From: Lachnoclostridium sp. UBA1308
GTDB lineage: Bacteria > Bacillota > Clostridia > Lachnospirales > Lachnospiraceae
Assembly: GCA_002307215.1 (NCBI GenBank)
Contig: DBTU01000028.1
Span: forward strand, 1 to 64,000
Length of the DNA stretch: 64,000 nt
Direction: 5' to 3'
The notes under the pieces are model-generated. The model searched no databases, had not been told where the DNA came from, and saw only the letters and a program-made list of their open reading frames with translations. This document shows positions 40,870 to 49,408 of the stretch, piece by piece; the stretch's first letter is position 1, and each line of letters opens with the position of its first letter. Position numbers and translations under genes: made by a program.

Positions 40870-42297
40870 ATGATTAATAACTTGACTTATCTTCACCAAT
40901 ACCTTATGGGAAAGCTCCGTCGAATCTATTTTATGGCTTTACCGGAATCGAAGCAGGATATGAAAGCCAGCCGTGTCAATTTCACAGTTGCGGATTCTGC
41001 TGCTCAGACTATTGTTCAGCTTGCGGGTGGTACCTTTCTGGCTACCCTCATGTCCTACAGCGGTGTATCCGACGCCAATATAGGTATCATCACGTCCCTA
41101 ATCAGCCTGGCTGCACTTTCCCAGCTGTTCTGTATTAATTTCTTTAAACGTATTAAAAAATTTAAATTCTTGGTATGTGTAACTGCATTATTTCGAACTG
41201 CATTTGCTGCCTTATACTTAATTCCGCTATTTCATTTTCCATCGATAACAAATTCCATCCTTATTGTATTACTCTACTTTACCGGGCAGCTTTTTGTTCA
41301 GATAGGAACACCTGCATCCCAAGACTGGATTGCCAGCTTGGTACCCAGTCGCCTCAGAGGTAAGTATTTCTCGATTAAAGACTCCGTAGCAGTATTTGTA
41401 ATCTCAACCCTTATGCTAGTCTGCGGTATGGTACTCGACTACTTTAAGAAAACCAATATACTTACCGGATTTATCATCATAGGAGCCACCATATTTATTC
41501 TTGCATTAGTTAATGTAATTGCTCTTTCTCTGATGAAGGAACCCAAGATGTCCTATGTGAACGATACCGGCAAGGAAATGCATGGCCGTCTGGCGAAAAA
41601 GGCGAAGGATCTTAAGCCTGAGACAAAACCTCAAAGCATACCTTCGGAACTTAAGGAAGCTTTCTCCGACCGGAAATTCAGGAAGGCCTTCACCGTTGTA
41701 TGCCTCTTTACCCTGGCCTTCTATATCTGTCTTCCGTTCAACGCCAGTTTTCAGATTAATGATATGCATCTGCCGTATACCTTTATCATGCTGGTAGGCT
41801 TTATCTTCAATTTGTATCGAATCTATCTTGCTCCAAGACTTGGACGAATGGCAGACCGCTTAGGCATGGGCAGGCTGTTACGTTATACTATGCTGGCACT
41901 TGGCTTGAATTTTCTGGCCACAGCGTTAACTATGCCCTTTAATGCATATCCGATGATGGTACTCGCTTCCTTCTTAGCTTCCACCGCTTGGGCGTTTGTA
42001 GGAATTGGATTATTTGGTATCCAGTTAGATTTCTTTAAAAGTGAGAAGCGTATGACCTGGCTTACGATAACCTCCTCCCTCTCCGGTGTCTTCGGCTTTC
42101 TGGTTTCCATTCTGGGAGGACGACTGTTAAGCTTGTTCCAGTCCCTTCCCCTTTATCTTTGTGGACAGAAGATATACGCGCAGCAGATATTGAATTTGAT
42201 CGGCTTCTTGGTTATACTTTTTGCGGTATATTACATACGTCATCATATTGAGACCGAGAAAATCGATGCTAACCGCTTGGATGGGATTGTATCATAA
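40870..42297 (+). CDS. MFS transporter, probable sugar or small-molecule permease
   Basis: The 475 residues contain about 12 membrane helices with a long cytoplasmic loop in the middle (around residues 225-260, charged KKAKDLKPETKPQ). The N-terminal half starts with a soluble ~30-residue segment. A motif-A-like loop GRMADRLGMGRLL is present in the second half. It resembles the clostridial MFS permeases often found near glycoside phosphorylases. The GH94 gene is 2.6 kb away on the opposite strand, so a link is only suggestive. GAGGGAG lies about 13 bases before the ATG, farther than usual. Confidence 0.85.
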   Translation: MINNLTYLHQYLMGKLRRIYFMALPESKQDMKASRVNFTVADSAAQTIVQLAGGTFLATLMSYSGVSDANIGIITSLISLAALSQLFCINFFKRIKKFKFLVCVTALFRTAFAALYLIPLFHFPSITNSILIVLLYFTGQLFVQIGTPASQDWIASLVPSRLRGKYFSIKDSVAVFVISTLMLVCGMVLDYFKKTNILTGFIIIGATIFILALVNVIALSLMKEPKMSYVNDTGKEMHGRLAKKAKDLKPETKPQSIPSELKEAFSDRKFRKAFTVVCLFTLAFYICLPFNASFQINDMHLPYTFIMLVGFIFNLYRIYLAPRLGRMADRLGMGRLLRYTMLALGLNFLATALTMPFNAYPMMVLASFLASTAWAFVGIGLFGIQLDFFKSEKRMTWLTITSSLSGVFGFLVSILGGRLLSLFQSLPLYLCGQKIYAQQILNLIGFLVILFAVYYIRHHIETEKIDANRLDGIVS

Positions 42298-42357
42298 AAA
42301 TAGTATTTGGTGATTTGTTCCATATATATTTTGGATAAAAATTGATTTTAAATTACA

Positions 42358-43281
42358 TTAATCTGATGTGGCATTAAAAATTTTATCAAATATTTCATCT
42401 TGAATATAAACATATACACCACCCATATCTCTATAATGTACATACCCATTTTTAAATAGTGTAATGTCTATTGTGGTACCATCATCCATTTTGAAATATA
42501 GATGTCTTATTTCATCCCCTTCTGTATCGTAGTCTGGTATTTTCTCCATTTGATCTTTAGGTGTTAATTTTACAAAAGGTGATTCATAAAGTTCATCGAT
42601 GAAATCATCAATATCATTTTTATTTAAATCCAAACACTCTCTAAAATCATTGTCACTATTCATAAAAGCGTAATGAGGTTGATACAAAACATCTTTGTAA
42701 TCGTTTTTTAAAAACAATTTTCCAAATAAATCTTTTCCATTTATCAAATTATCTTCATCCAAATTATCATAAAACACCATAATAGAATTTTCTTTGTCTA
42801 ATATGCATATTCTAAAATTTTCATTATAATTATTTACTCCATATATTTTACCAGTAGCGACAATAGATGCATATATTTTCTTAGCTTCATCTCTATCAAA
42901 TAAAGAACCACTTGCATTACCCAAATATTTGCCAAGTAATTTATTTATATTTTTCTCTTCATAATTGATACTTCCATCAAATGTATATGAATGTCCATTA
43001 AATATTATTGTAGGTATGGCATCTGCATCTAAAGTCATATTAAAATCAGATCCAGATGTGGGTATCTTACCAATAGTCTCTTCTATTATTTTAGAATTCT
43101 CCTTCGTAATACTTTCCACCTTATAATTTCTTGTTTGAATAGGGATAAATATAAAAGCAATTAGTATACATGCGAGAACACTTATACTCAAATATGTTTT
43201 TTTAATCCTTTTTTTCTTTACTTTATTGCATATTTCAATTTTATTATAAATATTAGTACTACGTTCTTGATTACTTCTCAT
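42358..43281 (-). CDS. Putative anti-sigma factor, single-pass membrane protein
   Basis: The protein has 307 residues: a basic cytoplasmic N-terminus of ~35 residues (IYNKIEICNKVKKKRIKK), one membrane helix (about residues 29-47, LSISVLACILIAFIFIPI) and a large extracytoplasmic C-terminal domain with a Phe/Tyr-rich beta pattern and a terminal segment GGVYVYIQDEIF. It starts inside the last codons of the sigma-factor gene (overlap of 11 bases), the usual arrangement for an ECF sigma and its anti-sigma. The start at 43281 follows AAAGGAACG. No zinc-binding anti-sigma motif (HxxxCxxC) is present. Its role is inferred from position and topology. Confidence 0.7.
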   Translation of the reverse strand: MRSNQERSTNIYNKIEICNKVKKKRIKKTYLSISVLACILIAFIFIPIQTRNYKVESITKENSKIIEETIGKIPTSGSDFNMTLDADAIPTIIFNGHSYTFDGSINYEEKNINKLLGKYLGNASGSLFDRDEAKKIYASIVATGKIYGVNNYNENFRICILDKENSIMVFYDNLDEDNLINGKDLFGKLFLKNDYKDVLYQPHYAFMNSDNDFRECLDLNKNDIDDFIDELYESPFVKLTPKDQMEKIPDYDTEGDEIRHLYFKMDDGTTIDITLFKNGYVHYRDMGGVYVYIQDEIFDKIFNATSD

Positions 43282-43816
43282 AAAATCGTTCCTTTTCAAT
43301 AATATATTTAAGTTGCTTTTTAGCCCTATATGCCAAATTATCAATTTGTTTCTTGTTTTTTTTCATAACAATACCCGCCATTTCATATGACATTTCCACA
43401 TAATAGATTAAATATAAGATTTCTCTATATTCGTGATTTAATTTTTGCATGGCATTATTTAAAGATTTTTGTTGCTCATTTTATATATATATATCTTCAA
43501 TACTAGACTTTTCATCAATTATTTTTTCTTCATTATCTTCCAAATTTTCAAAACGAATCAACGAGGATCTTTTTAAATAATTCAATGCTTTATTTCTACC
43601 TGTTTTAAAAAGATATATTCTAAATTTAGACTCATCTTTAAATGTTTTCTTTTTCAATACTATTTGTACAAAGGAATCTTCCATTAAATCTTCTGATACA
43701 GTCATATTATGTATAATGTTATTTATAAAATATACTAATTTATTACCGTATTTTACCAAAAGATTTTCCAAACTATAATTTGTATCCTCAATTAAATTTC
43801 GCTTATATTCATTCAT
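43271..43816 (-). pseudogene. ECF-type sigma factor interrupted by an in-frame TAA
   Basis: Residues 1-111 are sigma region 2: VSEDLMEDSFVQIVLKKKTF and FKTGRNKALNYLKRSSLIRF. A TAA at 43481-43483 ends that frame. The same frame then continues without shift for 69 codons as region 4: NAMQKLNHEYREILYLIYYV, then MSYEMAGIVMKKNKKQIDNL and AYRAKKQLKYII, reaching its own TAA at 43271 after overlapping the anti-sigma start. The combined 181-codon product has the length of a normal ECF sigma. The stop follows a (TA)6 tract. Either the gene is dead, or the stop is read through, or two polypeptides are made. Confidence 0.8.
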
Positions 43817-43845
43817 TTTAATCCTCCTATATTATAAACAATTAA

Positions 43846-43878
43846 ATATTGAAAAACCCTCACCTGATTTTTCAATAT
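43846..43878. other. Hairpin upstream of the sigma-factor gene
   Basis: ATATTGAAAAA (43846-43856) pairs exactly with TTTTTCAATAT (43868-43878). Further right TTTGCCAAA and TTTGGCAAA (between ~43900 and ~43940) form another inverted pair. These are in the 43817-44110 gap between divergent genes and may be operators or 5'-leader structures. Confidence 0.45.
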
Positions 43879-44004
43879 AACTATTAATTCTTATTTGCCT
43901 TATTTGCCAAACTAAACTCCAGCTATTACTTTGGCAAAGTGGAATTCTCCTTGGCAATTAACCTATAACTATTAAGTATTTTTCAATATATTTCAAAATA
44001 ATGA

Positions 44005-44033
44005 TTGACATAATTCCATATTTTGTATACGAT
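44005..44033 (+). promoter_or_regulatory. Promoter of the secreted metalloprotease gene
   Basis: TTGACA (44005-44010) and TACGAT (44028-44033) lie 17 bases apart, about 80 bases before the ATG. The -35 is consensus; the -10 is weaker. Confidence 0.6.
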
Positions 44034-44110
44034 TCTGCGACATGTCATTTATAGTAATATTATAACATTTTTTTTCATTTATATAGTTATTATTTTGAAA
44101 GGAGTAAGTT

Positions 44111-44635
44111 ATGAAAAAAAGCAAAAAATATTTGTCAATAATATTGTTATCATGTTTGTTTCTATGCACCACGCAATTTACAGTATACGCAACAGATTAT
44201 GTATTATCAGGTGGTGGGTATTATACTAGTCGAGTTACTATAACTAATAATATGCTAACTTTTTCCTCTTACTTTTCCCCTGCACAAAGTGCTTGGAACA
44301 ATGCTACATCAAGAGTAAATATAACTACAGGTCTTTGGAGTAACAATACGATAGATTCGTATGATATTAGCGATTCCTATTGGGGTCTGAATGGTATTAG
44401 TAGTACATCTTTTTATATAGTAATTAATAGCGTTAAGAACACATCATCTACCGCACAAAGTGTTATTGTGCATGAATTGGGTCATGTTTTTAATTTAGCA
44501 GATAATAATAATATTCTTTTAGCAACAGTTCCCATTATGAGTAATTATAGGGATCGTACAGTAGTAAAAACTCCAACTTCAATTGATATAGCTGGAGTAA
44601 ATGCTTCATATAATATATCTGGTAATAAATATTAG
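44111..44635 (+). CDS. Small secreted matrixin-like zinc metalloprotease
   Basis: This 174-residue exported protein has a signal peptide of ~27 residues (hydrophobic core SIILLSCLFLC, cleavage near VYA-TD). The zinc motif HELGHVFNLAD (His121, Glu122, His125, Asp131) has the HExxHxxxxxD form of some matrixin/M10 relatives, where the third ligand is Asp rather than His. It is followed by a Met-turn-like PIMSNYRD (Met143). No propeptide or cysteine switch is seen, and the mature chain is only about 147 residues. AAAGGAGT precedes the ATG. It diverges from an ECF sigma/anti-sigma pair, which could control it. Catalytic activity is inferred from the motif. Confidence 0.8.
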   Translation: MKKSKKYLSIILLSCLFLCTTQFTVYATDYVLSGGGYYTSRVTITNNMLTFSSYFSPAQSAWNNATSRVNITTGLWSNNTIDSYDISDSYWGLNGISSTSFYIVINSVKNTSSTAQSVIVHELGHVFNLADNNNILLATVPIMSNYRDRTVVKTPTSIDIAGVNASYNISGNKY

Positions 44636-44656
44636 ATCGAAAGGAGATAAAACACT

Positions 44657-44989
44657 ATGAAGAGTATTATTAAAAAGATAGTAACTACTACATGTTTTGG
44701 AGTAATGGTTGGATTGGCTGTATTTGGTATAAAAAACAATAATGATTCACATCCACGAAATAAATCGGAAATCAACGTATTTACTGGTTTTCTGCTTTCT
44801 ATGATTAAGCAATTATCAAACCTGTACTTACACTACCAGAGCAAAAAGAGAACGCCACAACCCAACTTAAAAAGTTGCTTTGCGGTGTTCTCTTATAACA
44901 CAACTGCGATGAACAGCATTCTTATATCAATCTATTACATAACTAACAACACTTCATTAACATCCTTTAGAATTGTCTCCGGAATATAG
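44657..44989 (+). CDS. Small ORF after the metalloprotease, probably truncated
   Basis: AAAGGAG lies well placed before this ATG, 21 bases after the metalloprotease stop, so the start of a second gene in the unit is credible. The first ~28 residues include a hydrophobic helix (TTTCFGVMVGLAVFGI), a membrane anchor or signal. From residue ~60 on, the frame passes through a terminator-like hairpin and into the 3' end of the opposite-strand phosphorylase gene, so that part is unlikely to be an original protein. The gene is best viewed as a truncated remnant; no family is recognised. Confidence 0.35.
   Translation: MKSIIKKIVTTTCFGVMVGLAVFGIKNNNDSHPRNKSEINVFTGFLLSMIKQLSNLYLHYQSKKRTPQPNLKSCFAVFSYNTTAMNSILISIYYITNNTSLTSFRIVSGI
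44846..44894. terminator. Terminator-like hairpin between convergent genes
   Basis: AAGAGAACGCC (44846-44856) pairs with GGTGTTCTCTT (44884-44894) with one G-U pair, and an inner CAACTT/AAGTTG stem lies in the loop. It lies 40 bases from the 3' end of the GH94 gene and could terminate transcription from both sides. Confidence 0.55.
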
Positions 44990-47328
44990 TTCTTTTCCTG
45001 CTTTTCACCATTGACATAGAACTCCTTGCAACCGCTTTCTGCGCCGTTTTGGTTCTGCACCTTAATGTTCAGCTCTTTGCCGCGGAAATTCTTTTTAATG
45101 GTAAATTCCTTCCACTCACTCGGTATACTTGGTGCTACGGTAAGTCCGTCAAGATCAGGTCTCATACCGAGAATACCTTCCACGCAGCCAACCATAACTG
45201 TGGAAGCAGTACCGGTTAACCAGTGCGTATGGGATCTTCCAAAGAATGGACTCTCATCCGCTTCCGTAAACTGACCATGTGCATAAGGCTCAAGCACACG
45301 GATCTCTGCGTTGTCATTCTGTGTTGCCGGACTGGACTCTGTAAAATATTCAAAGGCACGATTACCATGACCCATTAAGGCTTCTGCAAGAATAATCCAC
45401 CCCTGCGGTTGTGAGAAGATACCTCCGTTTTCCTTGGTAGAAGGATTGAAGAGGATTGCAAGTGCACCGTCAAAGGCATGATCTACAAAGGAAGGAGACA
45501 TTAATTTTACACCGTAAGCAGTATTTAGTTCTCTGTGTACACTTTCCAGTGCTTTCTCAGCCTGATCTCTTGTAGCAAGACCACTGATGACAGCCCAGGA
45601 CTGCGGATTCAGCCACATGTTTGCTTCCGGATCCTTCTTTGAACCGATCACCTGTCCATCCTCCTTAAAGCCTCGGATGAAACGGTCATCTTCCCAACAG
45701 TTGTCATTGATGGTATCCTTTAATTCCTTCTGAACCTTATCTAAATATGCGATATACGCTATATCTTTTCTATCCGCAGCAATATCACGGATAACACTCA
45801 TTGCATAATATAACTGCATCGCTACGAATGTTGATTCGCCCTTCTTCCCAAGTCTTAAGCAGTCATTCCAGTCTGCATGCAGACCTGCCGGCATCTTGTG
45901 ATCGCTAAGATGCTCCATGGAGAAGTTGATTGCTCTCTTTAGATGGTCATATACATCTCCCTGATCCTTATTCGCGTAAGGAATAATCTCATCTAAGAAT
46001 TTCTTATCACCGGTCTCGGCCATGTATTTATAAACAGTGGGGAACAGCCAGAGTGCATCGTCAGCACGATATGCCGGATGTCCGGTCGCCTGTGCATAGG
46101 ATAGATCATCCGGTGTATCCTCATGTCCCGCATTATGGTTAAACTTAACTAACGGAAGTCCGCCTCCATTATCCACCTGAGCAGATAACATGAATTCAAT
46201 CTTCTCTTTTGCCATCACAGGATCAAGATGGATGATGCCTTGGATATCCTGAACCGTATCACGGTAGCCATAGCCGTTACGAAGACCTGCATAAATGAAG
46301 GAGGCCGCTCTGGACCAGATAAAGGTCATAAAGCACTGGAAAGCATTCCAGGTATTTAGCATTGCATTAAAGCTCTCACTTGGTGTATTTACCTGGAGAT
46401 TGGCTAACTTCCCATGCCAGTAGCTCTTAAGTTCCTTCAGTTCGAGGTCAACAACACTAAGATTTTCATAATACTTTAGAATTGCTTCGGATTCCTTATC
46501 ACATTTTTGTCCGAGAATAAATACGAATTCCTTACTTTCTCCCGGCTGCAGGGTTATCTTGGTATGTAAGGCTCCGCAGCAGTTGGAGTTGTAATTCAAT
46601 ACATTATCACAGGAGCCTTTTTCCACAGCGATCGGATTACCGAAGCTTCTGTAGTTTCCTATGAAATGGGACTTATCGCCATTATAGGAATCAATCTTTG
46701 CACCGGCAAGTCCGAAGAAACGCTCTTTACCGTTGGAACCTTCCGCATTCTTATAATGATTTTCATTAATCATTTGCTGAATCTTATTGCCCTTAAAATA
46801 GGTCTTGGTTATGAATAACGTATATTGAAGGTTAACCTGATCATTTTCATAATTACCCTCATTTGTAAATTCAATAAAACCAAAGGCAGATAGATTACGG
46901 GGCTTATTATCGGTATTCTTAACACTTACCTTCCATACCTCGTGAGTCTTACCCAGCGGTACATAGTAGAGCACCTCGGATTCTATTCCTGCGTACTGTG
47001 CTTTGATTTTGGTATAAGCTGTCCCATGGTGGCATTGATTTTTGTAAATCTCTAACGGTTTCCCTACCGGCTGCCAGGATGCCGACCAGTAATCACTCGT
47101 GTCATCATCACGAAGATAAATATATCTGCCGGGCTTATCCTCCTGATTAAAAATATAACGTGAAATTCTTCCGCTTGCTCCGCTCTTAACAAAGCTGTAG
47201 CCACCGGCATTGTTGGATATGATTGCACCATATTCCGGTGATCCCAGATAATTAGCCCATGGTGCCGGTGTATCCGGTCTGGTTATTACATATTCTTTGT
47301 TTCCCTCATCAAAAAAACCGTAGTTCAT
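44935..47328 (-). CDS. GH94 glycoside phosphorylase, probable cellobiose phosphorylase
   Basis: The 797-residue enzyme begins MNYGFFDEGNKEYVITRPDT and has NNAGGYSF, which match clostridial cellobiose phosphorylases. The catalytic general-acid region HADWNDCLRLG is present, with GYGYRDTVQD (phosphate/sugar subsite) and PQSWAVISGL further on. Cellobiose phosphorylase splits cellobiose with phosphate into glucose and alpha-glucose 1-phosphate, saving ATP. There is no signal peptide, so it acts in the cytosol on imported disaccharide. Close relatives can prefer other beta-linked disaccharides, so the exact substrate is uncertain. AAAGGAGAGAGG precedes the ATG. A lone copy of a dispersed repeat motif lies in its upstream region. 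Confidence 0.9.
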   Translation of the reverse strand: MNYGFFDEGNKEYVITRPDTPAPWANYLGSPEYGAIISNNAGGYSFVKSGASGRISRYIFNQEDKPGRYIYLRDDDTSDYWSASWQPVGKPLEIYKNQCHHGTAYTKIKAQYAGIESEVLYYVPLGKTHEVWKVSVKNTDNKPRNLSAFGFIEFTNEGNYENDQVNLQYTLFITKTYFKGNKIQQMINENHYKNAEGSNGKERFFGLAGAKIDSYNGDKSHFIGNYRSFGNPIAVEKGSCDNVLNYNSNCCGALHTKITLQPGESKEFVFILGQKCDKESEAILKYYENLSVVDLELKELKSYWHGKLANLQVNTPSESFNAMLNTWNAFQCFMTFIWSRAASFIYAGLRNGYGYRDTVQDIQGIIHLDPVMAKEKIEFMLSAQVDNGGGLPLVKFNHNAGHEDTPDDLSYAQATGHPAYRADDALWLFPTVYKYMAETGDKKFLDEIIPYANKDQGDVYDHLKRAINFSMEHLSDHKMPAGLHADWNDCLRLGKKGESTFVAMQLYYAMSVIRDIAADRKDIAYIAYLDKVQKELKDTINDNCWEDDRFIRGFKEDGQVIGSKKDPEANMWLNPQSWAVISGLATRDQAEKALESVHRELNTAYGVKLMSPSFVDHAFDGALAILFNPSTKENGGIFSQPQGWIILAEALMGHGNRAFEYFTESSPATQNDNAEIRVLEPYAHGQFTEADESPFFGRSHTHWLTGTASTVMVGCVEGILGMRPDLDGLTVAPSIPSEWKEFTIKKNFRGKELNIKVQNQNGAESGCKEFYVNGEKQEKNYIPETILKDVNEVLLVM

Positions 47329-47375
47329 ATAACCCTCTCTCCTTTATTGTTATTAATTAAAGATACTTTCCCTGC

Positions 47376-47389
47376 AACTATTCAGTCAC
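47376..47389. repeat. Solo copy of the AACTATTCAGTCAC repeat end
   Basis: These 14 bases repeat the end motif of the 121-bp element at 22995-23115, differing at one base (AACT against GACT). It lies upstream of the GH94 gene without the remainder of the element, either a remnant or a conserved short site. Confidence 0.5.
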
Positions 47390-47544
47390 CTTTCTTTTAT
47401 ACAAAATATGAGCTGTAACACTCATCCTTTATATCCTCACTCCACCAAACCACTCTATTTTATAATTACTTTTTCTCCCAGACAATGGTGTAGCTTATCC
47501 TCTTTTTGTGATATATTAGCTTCCATGAATCCCAGTAAATATAA

Positions 47545-47565
47545 GAATTCAGTTATACTGAATTT
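47545..47565 (-). terminator. Terminator after hslO
   Basis: On the minus strand AAATTCAGT is followed by ATA and ACTGAATTC (47565-47545), then TTATATTT. It begins about five bases after the hslO stop. Confidence 0.6.
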
Positions 47566-47569
47566 CCTT

Positions 47570-48445
47570 TTATTTATTGTCTAATATTTCCTTCAGCTCT
47601 TCTATCGTAAATTCGTAATGACTGTTACAAAAATGGCAGTTAACCTCGATTGGCTTATCCTCTTCAATCATCTCCCTTATCTCTTCCCTACCAATTGCAA
47701 TGATCGCTTTTTTCACCCTGTGTTTGGTGCAGTTACATTCAAACGCTACCGGAAGTGTATCGATAATTTCAATTCCAAATTCGCCCAATATATCCTCAAG
47801 TATCATTTCCGGCGTCATTTCCTGATCCAGCAAAGCTGTAATTCCCGAAACGGTGCTAACTTTCTGCTCCAACCTACTGATAATATTCTCCTCGGCAAAC
47901 GGCATCAACTGAAGGATAAAGCCTCCGGCTCTTCTTACTGTATTATCCTTATTCATCAGAACACCCAGCGCTATGACTGACGGAACCTGTTCGCTTGTGG
48001 CATAATAATACGTAAGATCCTCCGCTATCTCACCGGAAATCAGATGTGTCTGCCCAACATACGGCTCCTTGAGTCCCATATCCATAATCACACTTAGAAT
48101 GCCATCTCCTAAGGCTTTCGCAACATCTAGCTTCCCCTTCTCGTTGGCTGGAAGGATTACCTCGGGATTATAAGCATATCCCTTCACACTACCAAAGGAA
48201 TCCGCTGTCACTGTTAATCCACCGATAGGACCACTTCCCTTAATCTGGAGGGTAAGAATATCCTTCTCCCCCTTCATCATGCTGCCCATCATTGCTCCGG
48301 CTGTCAGTAGTCTTCCCAGTGCTGCCGTCGCGACCGGACTTGTCCCGTGTATACTTCTCGCATACTCCACCAGATTTCTTGTTGTTATTGCAAACGCGCG
48401 AATCTGATTCTCTGCCGCTGTCGCACGTATCATATAATCTGACAT
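47570..48445 (-). CDS. hslO: 33-kDa redox-regulated chaperonin (Hsp33)
   Basis: Hsp33 is a holdase chaperone activated by oxidation. The 291-residue protein has the zinc-redox centre at the C-terminus: ECNCTKH (CxC) and NCHFCNSHYEF (CxxC). The N-terminal domain (SDYMIRATAAENQIRAFAI and GSGPIGGLTVTADSFGSVKG) matches the family. Disulfide formation at these four cysteines releases zinc and exposes the client site. The start overlaps the upstream methyltransferase gene by 16 bases, with AGAAAGC before the ATG inside that gene, indicating co-translation. A terminator follows closely. Confidence 0.96.
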   Translation of the reverse strand: MSDYMIRATAAENQIRAFAITTRNLVEYARSIHGTSPVATAALGRLLTAGAMMGSMMKGEKDILTLQIKGSGPIGGLTVTADSFGSVKGYAYNPEVILPANEKGKLDVAKALGDGILSVIMDMGLKEPYVGQTHLISGEIAEDLTYYYATSEQVPSVIALGVLMNKDNTVRRAGGFILQLMPFAEENIISRLEQKVSTVSGITALLDQEMTPEMILEDILGEFGIEIIDTLPVAFECNCTKHRVKKAIIAIGREEIREMIEEDKPIEVNCHFCNSHYEFTIEELKEILDNK

Positions 48446-49221
48446 GCTTTCTCCATTTCCGTTTTTGATTTTATCTTTTCCCTGGCAATGATATAAATCC
48501 TTTCACTGTCCTTCTTCGGGTTTTTCTCAGTTAAGGCATCAAATACTGCAACCCACTCCATTCCCGCTTCTTCTATCAGCTGCCTGATCTTACCCTGGGT
48601 ATATGCCTTACGGTAATGGGTCTCTTCGTATTTACGAAACAACTTAGATTCATTCTCCTGAATAAATAAGGTCAGGTTGATTTCATTGATCATATCCTCT
48701 TCATAATAAGTATTCTCCCAGATAAAGCTACCTTCCTCACGGTTTTCAGCGATGGTATTCTCTCCTAAGATTTCTTTATATGCAAATTCGGTATCCAAGT
48801 CAAAGATAAATAATCCCCCGGGATCCAGATAATTATTCACAAGACGAAACACCTTAAGCAAATCCGCATCCGTTAGAATATAATTTATGCTGTCACAGAC
48901 ACTGATTACGGCACTGACCGTTCCGTAGAGCTCAAATTCTCTCATATCCTGGCACAGATACAGTATCTCCTCCGAATTATCATTACCGGCCTCTTTCGCT
49001 ATCTGGAGCATCTCTTCAGAATTGTCAATTCCGATCATATCATAACCCCTGACCGCCAACTGCCTGGCCATCTTACCGGTTCCGCAACCCAGCTCGAGCA
49101 GCAGTCCCGGTTTAATTCCATATTTATTTAATAACTGCTGTACATAATCTGCCCATTCGGCATATGGAACATTATCCATAAACAGATCATAGACAGCCGC
49201 AAATCCGGTATATGGCGGCAT
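48430..49221 (-). CDS. Class I SAM-dependent methyltransferase
   Basis: The 263-residue protein has the Rossmann motifs of class I methyltransferases: motif I LLELGCGTGKMARQLA, the Asp/Glu after the second strand in MIGIDNSEEML, and motif III around YLCQDMREFEL; the later ISVCDSINYIL segment is also typical. The substrate is unknown. It sits directly upstream of hslO with a 16-base overlap, a link seen in several clostridia, which might suggest a stress-related substrate, though this is inference. AAGGAGCCG precedes the ATG. Confidence 0.9.
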   Translation of the reverse strand: MPPYTGFAAVYDLFMDNVPYAEWADYVQQLLNKYGIKPGLLLELGCGTGKMARQLAVRGYDMIGIDNSEEMLQIAKEAGNDNSEEILYLCQDMREFELYGTVSAVISVCDSINYILTDADLLKVFRLVNNYLDPGGLFIFDLDTEFAYKEILGENTIAENREEGSFIWENTYYEEDMINEINLTLFIQENESKLFRKYEETHYRKAYTQGKIRQLIEEAGMEWVAVFDALTEKNPKKDSERIYIIAREKIKSKTEMEKACQII

Positions 49222-49408
49222 TTACGGCTCCTTTCTGAATAAATGTCTGCTTAACAGAGTGCTTCTATTAGGCAGACATAATGAATACATCATGAATTGT
49301 GAAAATGCAGTCCTTTAACAATCTATACTATGACAAATGTCACCGGTATTTATTCCTTGCATATCAAATGCTATTTTTTATTCCTACAACATTATTAGCC
49401 ACCAAGCT

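Noticed and set aside
43483..43495. Slippage at the (TA)6 tract as the cause of the sigma-factor stop
   Set aside because: The downstream frame is unchanged, and any in-frame number of TA units would still give TAA, so slippage alone does not explain it.
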